64,000 nt of DNA, taken from positions 1,364,001 to 1,428,000 of the forward strand of contig NZ_AP024322.1 of NCBI RefSeq assembly GCF_018408855.1. Direction: 5' to 3'. The position numbers were made by a program, and so were the translations under genes. This DNA comes from Caballeronia sp. NK8. Lineage in GTDB: Bacteria > Pseudomonadota > Gammaproteobacteria > Burkholderiales > Burkholderiaceae. Below, one piece after another: positions 1 through 7,773 of this stretch. The notes beneath the pieces were generated by a model. That model was not told where the DNA came from. It worked only from the letters and a program-made list of their open reading frames with translations, and did not search any database. Each line of letters starts with the position of its first letter. Positions within the stretch are counted from its first letter, which is position 1.

Positions 1-963
<963 letters not shown>

Positions 964-1207
964 GGTGCGCCTCCTGTCGAAAGTACGACGAAATGGAGCT
1001 GGTGTAAGCGAGCGGGAAGGACGGCGTAACTTTAGGCGTCGCGCGCGCACGGTTCAAGGAGATGTGTGGGACACATAACGCACGATCACGCAGACGAAAA
1101 CATGTTCGAGGATATCGAACGAGTGCGCCTAAAGCATCGTACGGCAGCGCGTCAAGCGCCGTCCATAATGGCTTCACACTGATCAACGTTCACACAAGGA
1201 GAACGCC

Positions 1208-1945
1208 ATGAATCGCTTCGAAGGCAAGACAGTTCTGGTCACCGGCGGCAACAGCGGCATTGGTCTCGCGGCGGCGCAGGCATTCGCCGCGGAAGGCGCG
1301 CGGGTCGTCATCACGGGCCGCGACGAAAGCGCGCTCGCAACCGCGCGCGCCACGCTCGGCGAGAACGCCATCGCGATCCGCAATGTGGCGGGTACCGTCG
1401 CCGCGGCGCGCGAACTCGCGCAACGTCTCGCCGATGCGAACATCCGCCTCGATGCGGTGTTCGTGAACGCGGGCGTCGGCACGTTCGCGCCGTTCACCGA
1501 TATCGACGAAAAGGCGTGGGACGAAACCTTCGCGGTCAACGTCAAGGGTCCGTATTTCCAGATCCAGTCGCTCGTGCCGCTGCTGAACCAGGACGCATCC
1601 ATCGTGCTGAACGGTTCGATCAACGCGCATATCGGCATGCCGACGTCGTCGGTGTATGCGGCGAGCAAGGCGGCGCTCGTGTCGCTCGCGAAGACGCTGT
1701 CGGCGGAACTGCTGCCGCGCGGCGCGCGCGTGAATGTCGTGAGCCCCGGTCCGGTCGCGACGCCGCTGCACGGCAAGCTCGGCCTCGTCGATGAAGCCGC
1801 CGCGCAACTGCAAAGCCAGATTCCACTCGGTCGCTTCGGCAGGTCGAGCGAAGTCGCGGCGACGGTGCTGCATCTCGCATCGACGGAATCGGGTTTCATC
1901 GTCGGCACGGAGATCATCATCGACGGCGGCATGAGCCAGCTTTGA
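1208..1945 (+). CDS. SDR family NAD(P)-dependent oxidoreductase
   Basis: A classical short-chain dehydrogenase/reductase of 245 residues. TGGNSGIG at residues 11-18 is the cofactor-binding glycine motif. A Ser in NGSINAH, followed by Tyr and Lys in the Y-A-A-S-K segment, gives the full catalytic set. The C-terminal VGTEIIIDGG is typical of the family. The start ATG has AAGGAG about 7 bases upstream. The gene is divergent from the methyltransferase, with a 244-bp shared upstream region. It is probably a cytoplasmic oxidoreductase acting on a small alcohol or ketone; nothing in the context identifies the substrate. Confidence 0.9.
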   Translation: MNRFEGKTVLVTGGNSGIGLAAAQAFAAEGARVVITGRDESALATARATLGENAIAIRNVAGTVAAARELAQRLADANIRLDAVFVNAGVGTFAPFTDIDEKAWDETFAVNVKGPYFQIQSLVPLLNQDASIVLNGSINAHIGMPTSSVYAASKAALVSLAKTLSAELLPRGARVNVVSPGPVATPLHGKLGLVDEAAAQLQSQIPLGRFGRSSEVAATVLHLASTESGFIVGTEIIIDGGMSQL

Positions 1946-2030
1946 GCGGCGCGCGGGCCGCGCATCGTGAACGCAATTCGCATGGAGCAGGCGCACAATC
2001 GCCGAAGGCCACGACATACGGGTCATCGGA

Positions 2031-2393
2031 ATGAGTGAAAGCGAAGAACGAAACGATGCACATGCGGCCCGCGAAGCGCGCTATCGCCGTTACGAAGCGG
2101 TGGGAGAAACATCGATTCGCGCGGACCTCGACGAGTCCGCCGACACCGATCCCGAAGCGCCATTCAAGCGCGCGTGGCTGCGTCGCAAAGAGGCGTCGCG
2201 TCAGGACGAGCAGTTTCGCGCGATGTTCGCGTCGGTGACATCGGCGAACGATGCTGCGCAGCTCGCCCGCGATTCCGCGCAGGCGTCGCGCCGCTCCGCT
2301 TTCTGGACCATGATCGCCGCGCTCGCGGCGACGCTGGGCGTGATCGTCAACGCGGCTATCGCGCTCGGCTGGCTCGACTGGCTGAGGCGTTAG
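2031..2393 (+). CDS. Small C-terminally anchored membrane protein, unknown function
   Basis: A protein of 120 residues that I do not recognise. The first 85 residues are charged and rich in Arg, Glu and Ala and are probably helical. A single hydrophobic segment at about 88-112, starting FWTMIAALAATLG, looks like a membrane anchor, followed by a short WLRR tail. This is a tail-anchored arrangement with most of the protein in the cytoplasm. Its TAG stop overlaps the stop of the convergent lytic transglycosylase gene by four bases. Codon use looks like the neighbours'. No function is proposed. Confidence 0.65.
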   Translation: MSESEERNDAHAAREARYRRYEAVGETSIRADLDESADTDPEAPFKRAWLRRKEASRQDEQFRAMFASVTSANDAAQLARDSAQASRRSAFWTMIAALAATLGVIVNAAIALGWLDWLRR

Positions 2394-2851
2394 CGCATCG
2401 TCGGCTGCAGTTCGCCCCAACTGACGAGTATCTGCTGGATGCTGCGCGCGTAGGCATCGCGATATTTCGGCGATTCCGAGTGATACGCGCCGACCGCGCG
2501 CCACGTATTGCCGTGCTTCACCATCTTCTGCTTCAGCAGCCACGCGGCGACGAACACGTTGACACACGGATCGGTGAGCGCGCGATGCGGTATTCCGTGG
2601 CGCGCCAGATCCGGGAAATGAATCGAGTTGATCTGCAACTGGCCGACATCCATCGAGCCGTTGAGATTGCGATTGATCGCGGCGGCATCGCCTTTCGATT
2701 CGCGCCACGCGACGGCGCGCAGCACGAGCGGGTTGACGCCCTGATAGGCGGCGGCCTGCTCGAAGCAATCGTCGGCGAGAGCGGGGCTGGCCGCGAGCGA
2801 CGCGACGAGCAGCGCGCAGGCGGCGCGCGCGACATGAGTGAAACGGAACAT
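2390..2851 (-). CDS. Secreted lytic transglycosylase (SLT domain)
   Basis: A protein of 153 residues with a signal peptide (hydrophobic stretch at residues 8-25, cleavage near SPALA-DD). It is followed by a single SLT-type lysozyme-like domain. The catalytic Glu is in AWRESKGD near residue 53, and the MDVGQLQIN and GAYHSES motifs typical of VirB1/IagB-type enzymes follow. Such enzymes cleave the glycan strands of peptidoglycan in the periplasm, often locally for an envelope machine. AAGGAG precedes the ATG by 9 bases. It is the last gene of a three-gene minus-strand set with 2889-3227 and 3232-3615. No secretion-system genes are in the window, so its partner is unknown. Confidence 0.88.
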   Translation of the reverse strand: MFRFTHVARAACALLVASLAASPALADDCFEQAAAYQGVNPLVLRAVAWRESKGDAAAINRNLNGSMDVGQLQINSIHFPDLARHGIPHRALTDPCVNVFVAAWLLKQKMVKHGNTWRAVGAYHSESPKYRDAYARSIQQILVSWGELQPTMR

Positions 2852-2888
2852 GAAGCGTGGCTCCTTCGGGAAATGAACGAGGGGCGGC

Positions 2889-3227
2889 TTACTGCGCGAG
2901 CGCGGTGTCGATACGGCGTTCGACGTCCTTCAGATACGTGCGCGATTCGTCGGACACCACGAGGCGCGGCTCCGGGCCATTGCATTTGCAATCGGCGACA
3001 CGGCGCGGCTTCTTGCCTTTCTTGCTCGCGGTCCTGACGGGCGCATCGTCGTCGTCGCTTGCTGGCGGCAGCATCGCGAGCGTGGGCAGCGGCGGATAAA
3101 CCTTCTGCACGGCGGGGCCGAGAGCGGCGAGCGTCTGCACGGACGCGGGCGCGCTCACGTCGAGCGGGCCGGCAAAGGCGCTCGACATGACGAGCATGCT
3201 GGCGCAAAGAATGAGCATCGGGCGCAT
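2889..3227 (-). CDS. Secreted hypothetical protein
   Basis: A protein of 112 residues with an N-terminal signal peptide (about residues 1-19, ending SSAFA-G) and no recognised domain. The mature part has a Pro-rich stretch, a basic KKGKKPRR patch, a CKCNGPEP motif with two cysteines that could form a disulfide, and a C-terminal helix-like segment. GGGAGG lies 8 bases before the ATG, inside the end of the preceding gene, only four bases after that gene's stop. It is therefore translationally linked to the lipoprotein at 3232 and followed by the lytic transglycosylase. A joint envelope role is inferred from context only. Confidence 0.65.
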   Translation of the reverse strand: MRPMLILCASMLVMSSAFAGPLDVSAPASVQTLAALGPAVQKVYPPLPTLAMLPPASDDDDAPVRTASKKGKKPRRVADCKCNGPEPRLVVSDESRTYLKDVERRIDTALAQ

Positions 3228-3231
3228 GGCG

Positions 3232-3615
3232 TCAGCCTCCCTGAGTCGGCTTGATGGCCACGCTGTAGGGCTGTCGCGCGCCGGCGGTGAGGTTTTCCAG
3301 GCTGAGCCTGACCGTGTGGCGGGCCGGCACGCCTTTCCAGATCGCCTGATTGAGATAGGGGAAGTCTTGCGCGAGCGCCGTGACGAGAATGGTCGTCGGC
3401 TGCTTTTGCGCGGCCGCGAGCGCGCCGGCTTTCGCGAGGATCGCGGTGAGTTGCGGATCGCGCGCGCCGAGCGCGTCGGCGGGAATCTCGAAACGGACGA
3501 TCTCGGCGGGCGCCGCCGGCTTATCGATCTGGGCCGTGCTGGCCGCGGGCATCGGCGCGCAGCCGGTCACGGCGACTGCGACGACGATGGCAAAAAGTGA
3601 CGCTACCCACTTCAC
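3232..3615 (-). CDS. Putative lipoprotein, first gene of secreted trio
   Basis: About 127 residues: a hydrophobic signal segment, then the lipobox VTGC, after which a mature lipoprotein starts CAPMPAAS. I do not recognise the rest, a small domain with alternating hydrophobic segments. The start is ambiguous. An ATG at 3621 directly abuts the Shine-Dalgarno AGGAG with no spacer. The in-frame GTG at 3615 is spaced 6 bases from it and is preferred here. It is the first gene of the minus-strand set with the secreted protein at 2889 and the lytic transglycosylase at 2390. Membrane location is well supported; function is unknown. Confidence 0.65.
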   Translation of the reverse strand: MKWVASLFAIVVAVAVTGCAPMPAASTAQIDKPAAPAEIVRFEIPADALGARDPQLTAILAKAGALAAAQKQPTTILVTALAQDFPYLNQAIWKGVPARHTVRLSLENLTAGARQPYSVAIKPTQGG

Positions 3616-3813
3616 TGGCATCTCCTGATTGAGTCATGGCTATATGCGAGTTGTCGGCGCGCGTGAGCGCGACTTGATGGCCGCGCGCAAACGTTTCGCC
3701 AAATAGCAAAACTTGACTCAGAAGATGTCGATTCGGGAAACCGGCTTACGCGGATCGTCGTAATCGATACGGCGACGTTGCCGATGTGACGGTGAGATGA
3801 CGCGCCGGATTCG

Positions 3814-4011
3814 TCAGATGGGCCACCACGCGCCGATGCTCGGCTCGGCGTCGAGCGCGCGCAGGAAGTCGTCGGCGAAGGCGTCGGCGACGCGCTGGCG
3901 GTCGGGCGAGCCTTCCGGGAAATCGTGCGGATTCTTGAGGCCACGCGCGTGGCGGATGGCGGCGACCGTTTCGGTCAAGGCGGAGAGCGCGTCGAGGGTG
4001 TGGGAGTTCAT
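3814..4011 (-). CDS. Small hypothetical protein
   Basis: A protein of 65 residues starting MNSHTLDALSALTE and ending AWWPI. It is probably soluble, with helix-forming N- and C-terminal parts around a Pro/Gly-rich middle (KNPHDFPEGSPD). A longer reading to an upstream start at 4134 is possible, but its extra residues look random and run through the inverted repeats upstream of the toxin-antitoxin pair. I recognise no family. It is transcribed away from the toxin gene, so the two may share the control region at 4012-4206. Confidence 0.5.
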   Translation of the reverse strand: MNSHTLDALSALTETVAAIRHARGLKNPHDFPEGSPDRQRVADAFADDFLRALDAEPSIGAWWPI

Positions 4012-4075
4012 ACGGGGGATTACGGCAGGCGAGGCGAAGGCTTTAGTCCGCGACGCGACATTCACTTTACGTGAT

Positions 4076-4127
4076 GTACCAAAATTGGTACGATGCACGC
4101 AGCACACGAAGGTACGAGGTCGTGTGC
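4076..4127. promoter_or_regulatory. Two inverted repeats upstream of toxin-antitoxin operon
   Basis: At 4076-4091 lies the palindrome GTACCAAAATTGGTAC (7-bp arms, 2-base centre). At 4102-4109 and 4120-4127 a second perfect 8-bp inverted repeat (GCACACGA / TCGTGTGC) flanks 10 bases. GGTACGA occurs in both elements. The position, 80-130 bases before the toxin start in an AT-richer stretch, fits operators for autorepression by an HTH antitoxin. That role is inference from position and symmetry. Confidence 0.5.
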
Positions 4128-4206
4128 ATAACAAAAAGAGTCAAAACGTTCGGGTAGCTTGCAATCATGAAAGTCAGATCTGGAAATAAGAACAAGGCAC
4201 TAGGAA

Positions 4207-4554
4207 ATGCAGCAAGTCGTTCTGAAAGTTCGTTTTTTTCGGCAGTCGTCAGGCAGTGAACCCGTTCGTGAATGGCTGAGCGTTATGGATTTGGCAGACA
4301 AGAAAGCCATTGGCGCTGACATCAAGACCGTCCAGATTGGATGGCCACTCGGAATGCCGCTGGTCAGAAAACTCGCGAAGGGTCTGTGGGAAGTACGAAT
4401 CCATCTGCATCAACGAATCGCGCGGGTTCTGTTCACCGTAAAAGACGGCGAAATGGTTCTGCTCCACGGCTTCATCAAGAAATCTCAGGCGCTTCCCAAA
4501 GGCGATTTCGATCTGGCCGAAGCGCGCATGAAAGAAATTCACGACGGAGGGTGA
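4207..4554 (+). CDS. RelE/ParE-superfamily toxin (HigB/Gp49-like)
   Basis: A protein of 115 residues of the phage-derived Gp49-like/HigB toxin type. Recognisable family segments are EPVREWLSVM near the N-terminus, the VRKLAKGLWEVRIHL core and VLLHGFIKKSQALP towards the C-terminus. Members are RelE-fold mRNA interferases that cleave mRNA on the ribosome when the antitoxin is lost. The next gene is an HTH antitoxin with one base between stop and start, the toxin-first order typical of higBA. Local base composition is lower in GC than the neighbours, suggesting acquisition. Toxin activity is inferred from family and operon structure. Confidence 0.88.
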   Translation: MQQVVLKVRFFRQSSGSEPVREWLSVMDLADKKAIGADIKTVQIGWPLGMPLVRKLAKGLWEVRIHLHQRIARVLFTVKDGEMVLLHGFIKKSQALPKGDFDLAEARMKEIHDGG

Positions 4555-4555
4555 T

Positions 4556-4846
4556 ATGACCAAGAAGCACGTCGGAAGCGACTTTGACGATTTCCTTCAG
4601 GACGAAGGCATTCTCGAGGAAGTCACGGCCACGGCGATCAAACGCGTGATCGCGTGGCAAATCGAGCAGGAGATGAAGGCGCAGCACATCACGAAGACCG
4701 CGATGGCGGCGAAGATGAAAACGAGCCGCTCTGCGCTCAACCGCTTGCTGGACGAGACCGATACGAGTCTGACGCTGACGACGCTGGCGAGCGCGGCGGC
4801 GGCGCTCGGCAAGCGATTCAGGTTTGAACTCGTCAACGCTTCGTAG
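4556..4846 (+). CDS. XRE/HTH-type antitoxin (HigA-like)
   Basis: A protein of 96 residues. The C-terminal half carries a helix-turn-helix (KTAMAAKMKTSRSALNRLLD, about residues 44-63) followed by LTTLASAAAALGKRF, as in HigA-type antitoxins. The N-terminal 40 residues are acidic and probably bind the toxin. The start lies one base after the toxin stop. Its Shine-Dalgarno (GGAGG) is inside the end of the toxin gene, so the two are translationally coupled. Antitoxins of this family usually repress their own operon; the inverted repeats at 4076-4127 are the candidate sites. Confidence 0.88.
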   Translation: MTKKHVGSDFDDFLQDEGILEEVTATAIKRVIAWQIEQEMKAQHITKTAMAAKMKTSRSALNRLLDETDTSLTLTTLASAAAALGKRFRFELVNAS

Positions 4847-4870
4847 GTTGCGTAAGGCTTGGGCGCGGCA

Positions 4871-6295
4871 TCACGCCTTCCGCTTCCCATGCCCCGAAAC
4901 CAGCGCCCCCGCGTCCTTCGCGAGCCCGAACAGATCCACCACGCCGACCAGCCCCACCAACGCGACGATCAGAAACGCGACGCTGAAATCTTCCGGCCCG
5001 ATCGAATGAGCATCGTGCCCGTGGAACCACTCGCCGATGCGCAGCGCGATTGCCCCGATCGCGACGCCGATGCCCATCGTCATCTGAAAGAGCGTGCTGG
5101 ACAGCGCCGACGCGCCGCTCATCTGCGCTTTCGGCACGTCGGCGAAGCTCAGCGTGTTCAGCGCCGTGAACTGCAACGAACGCGACAAGCCGCTCAAAAA
5201 CAGCACGACGACGATCAGGAGTTTGGGCGTCGTCGGCGTGAGCAGGCTCATCGCGGCGAGCGACAAGGCGGCGAGCACGCCGTTCACGATCAGCACCGAC
5301 CGGAAGCCGAACTGGCGCATCACGGGCGTGGTGACGAGCTTCATCGACAGATTGCCGGCGAACACGGCAAGCGTGAGCAGGCCGGATTCGAACGCGTTCA
5401 TGCCGAAGCCGACCTGGAACATCAGCGGCAACAGGAACGGCGCCGCGCTGATCGCGATGCGAAAGAGCGACCCGCCGGTCATCGATACGGCGAACGTCTT
5501 CACCTTCAGCGCCGACACATCGACGACCGGCTGCGCCGCGCGCCGCAGATGCCAGTACGACGCGATACCCGACACCCCGCCCACGGCGACCAGCACGCCG
5601 ACCAGGGTCCAGTCGGCGTCGCTGCGGCCGATCAGTTCCATCGCGTAGAGCAGCGTCGTGCATGCGATGCCGCACAGCGCGAACCCCGGCAGATCGAAGC
5701 GGCGCGTCGCGTCCTCGCGTTCGTTGCCGATGTAGCGCAGCGTCAGCAGCAGGCCGATCAGACCGAGCGGCACGTTCAGATAGAAGATCCAGCGCCACGA
5801 CGAGTAGGTCGTGATGAAACCGCCGAGCGGCGGGCCGATCACCGGAGCGACGAGGCCCGGCCAGGTGATGATCGCGATCGCGCGCATCAGCCCTTCCTTG
5901 GGCGTCGCGCGCAGCACGGCGAGGCGTCCGACCGGCACCATCATCGCGCCGCCGATGCCCTGCAGCACGCGCGCCGCGGCGAACGCGGGCAGAGTCGAGG
6001 TCGTCGCGCATAGCACGGATGCCGCCGTGAACACCGCGATCGCGCTCGCGAACACGGTACGCAGCCCGAAGCGGTCGGCGGCCCAGCCGGAAATCGGAAT
6101 GAAGACCGCGAGCGTGAGCAGATAGGCCGTGATGCCGAGGCTCATGTCGGCGGGATGCACGCTGAATGAGCGCGCCATCTGCGGCAAGGCGGTGGCGATG
6201 ATCGTGCCGTCGAGGTTCTCCATGAAGAAGGTCGCCGCGACCAGCATGATGATGAGCGACGAGCCTTTGTTCTCGCTGACACTTGCAGACGGCAT
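4871..6295 (-). CDS. MFS drug exporter, DHA2 (EmrB/QacA) type
   Basis: A protein of 474 residues with about 14 hydrophobic segments. The start MPSASVSENKG precedes the first membrane helix, which ends MENLDGTIIATALPQM, a hallmark of the DHA2 proton-antiporter family (the D-G-T motif in TM1). R-V-L-Q-G-I-G-G-A near residue 125 corresponds to the MFS antiporter motif. Members expel hydrophobic drugs or cations across the inner membrane using the proton gradient. Start 6295 has an AGGAG about 10 bases upstream; longer readings run into the divergent aldo-keto reductase gene. No EmrA-like partner is adjacent. Family is secure; substrate is unknown. Confidence 0.9.
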   Translation of the reverse strand: MPSASVSENKGSSLIIMLVAATFFMENLDGTIIATALPQMARSFSVHPADMSLGITAYLLTLAVFIPISGWAADRFGLRTVFASAIAVFTAASVLCATTSTLPAFAAARVLQGIGGAMMVPVGRLAVLRATPKEGLMRAIAIITWPGLVAPVIGPPLGGFITTYSSWRWIFYLNVPLGLIGLLLTLRYIGNEREDATRRFDLPGFALCGIACTTLLYAMELIGRSDADWTLVGVLVAVGGVSGIASYWHLRRAAQPVVDVSALKVKTFAVSMTGGSLFRIAISAAPFLLPLMFQVGFGMNAFESGLLTLAVFAGNLSMKLVTTPVMRQFGFRSVLIVNGVLAALSLAAMSLLTPTTPKLLIVVVLFLSGLSRSLQFTALNTLSFADVPKAQMSGASALSSTLFQMTMGIGVAIGAIALRIGEWFHGHDAHSIGPEDFSVAFLIVALVGLVGVVDLFGLAKDAGALVSGHGKRKA

Positions 6296-6461
6296 CGGTG
6301 ACGCGCTCCTGCCTGACGTATTGGAAGCCTGCCATTCTAGCCGCGAGAGCAGACCTTTCGCGGCTATGGTAGTTTTTGCGATTGCCGGAAAACCAGCCAA
6401 GCAGCATTTCCGACAATGCGCCGACAGCGCGCAAACACTACGCCAACAAGAGGACTGAGCA

Positions 6462-7514
6462 ATGAAGTTTCGGAAACTGGGTGATTCGGGTGTCGATGTG
6501 AGTCTGATCGGGCTCGGCACCATGACCTGGGGCGAGCAGAACACTGAAAGCGACGCACACGAGCAGATCGAATACGCGCTCGCTCAGGGCGTGAATCTGA
6601 TCGATGCCGCCGAAATGTACCCGGTGCCGCCGCGCCCCGAAACGCAGGGCCGCACGGAGGAATATATCGGTACGTGGCTCGCGAAGAACGCTGCGAAGCG
6701 CGCGGACATCGTGCTGGCGACGAAGATCGCCGGGCCCGCGCGTCAGCCGCACAATCCGCGGCACATTCGCGGCGCGGGCAACCAGTTCGATCGCAAAAAC
6801 CTGAACGAGGCCATCGACGGCAGCCTGAAGCGCCTGCAAACCGATTACGTCGATCTGTATCAGCTGCACTGGCCCGACCGCAGCACCATGACCTTCGGAC
6901 GCCCGAACTATCCGTATCTGGAAGACGAATACACGGTGCCGATCGAGGAAACGCTCGCCGCGCTTGCCGAGATCGTGAAGGCGGGCAAGATCCGCTATGT
7001 GGGTGTGTCGAACGAAACGCCGTGGGGCGTCGCCCAGTTCCTGCGGGCAGCAGAGAAAGTGGGCCTGCCGAAGATCGTCAGCATTCAGAATCCGTACAGT
7101 CTCGTGAACCGCACGTATGAACTCGGGCTGTCGGAGTTCACGCACCAGGAAGGCGTCGGGCTGCTCGCGTATTCGCCGCTCGCGTTCGGCTGGCTGTCGG
7201 GCAAGTACGAAGGCGGCGCACGTCCGGCCGGCGCGCGCATCACGCTGTACGAACGTTTCCAGCGCTACAGCAAGCCGCAAGCGGTCGCGGCAATCTCGTC
7301 GTATGTCGAACTGGCGAAGCGTCACGGCCTGACGCCCACGCAACTCGCGCTCGCGTTCGTCAACACGCGGCCATTCACGACGAGCACGCTGATCGGCGCG
7401 ACGTCGATGCCGCAGTTGAAGGAGAACATCGAGAGCGTGAACGTGGAACTGTCGGACGAAATTCTGGCCGAAATCGAAGCACTGCACGAACGCCAGCCGA
7501 ATCCGGCGCCCTGA
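6462..7514 (+). CDS. tas: NADP(H)-dependent aldo-keto reductase (Tas-like)
   Basis: A protein of 350 residues of the aldo-keto reductase superfamily, Tas/YghZ branch. These are TIM-barrel enzymes that reduce aldehydes or ketones with NADPH. The catalytic tetrad is visible: Asp and Tyr in DAAEMYP (about residues 48-54), Lys in ATKIAG (about 86-91) and His in LYQLHWP (about 130-136). YVGVSNETPWG and the C-terminal TSTLIGATSM cofactor-binding region match Tas closely. It starts 166 bases from the divergent MFS exporter start. In E. coli tas suppresses tyrosine auxotrophy; the natural substrate is uncertain. Confidence 0.9.
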   Translation: MKFRKLGDSGVDVSLIGLGTMTWGEQNTESDAHEQIEYALAQGVNLIDAAEMYPVPPRPETQGRTEEYIGTWLAKNAAKRADIVLATKIAGPARQPHNPRHIRGAGNQFDRKNLNEAIDGSLKRLQTDYVDLYQLHWPDRSTMTFGRPNYPYLEDEYTVPIEETLAALAEIVKAGKIRYVGVSNETPWGVAQFLRAAEKVGLPKIVSIQNPYSLVNRTYELGLSEFTHQEGVGLLAYSPLAFGWLSGKYEGGARPAGARITLYERFQRYSKPQAVAAISSYVELAKRHGLTPTQLALAFVNTRPFTTSTLIGATSMPQLKENIESVNVELSDEILAEIEALHERQPNPAP

Positions 7515-7773
7515 ATTCCCTGTCCGGTCAACGATTTGTCGAAGAATCGGATGGGCTGGCCGCGAATGTGTCAGCATTGACGTTCGTGCGGCGGGTCAGC
7601 CCATTTTCTGAAACCGCATCCGTTTGCCGTGCCGCAGTGATGCGGCACGGCGCGCCTCTCGCAATACTCGCCGTGCGGTGCCGGCTGCAAGGCACTACAC
7701 TTGCTCGATGGTCCTGGTTGCCCGCTGCGGCGCCTTTCGCCACAGCGCGCTCTTTGCAAAGGAGTCGTCGCTC

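Noticed and set aside
4167..4259. A 30-codon open frame (MKVRSGNKNK...) overlapping the toxin start
   Set aside because: It has no ribosome-binding site and overlaps the well-supported toxin gene in another frame. It is most likely part of the leader.
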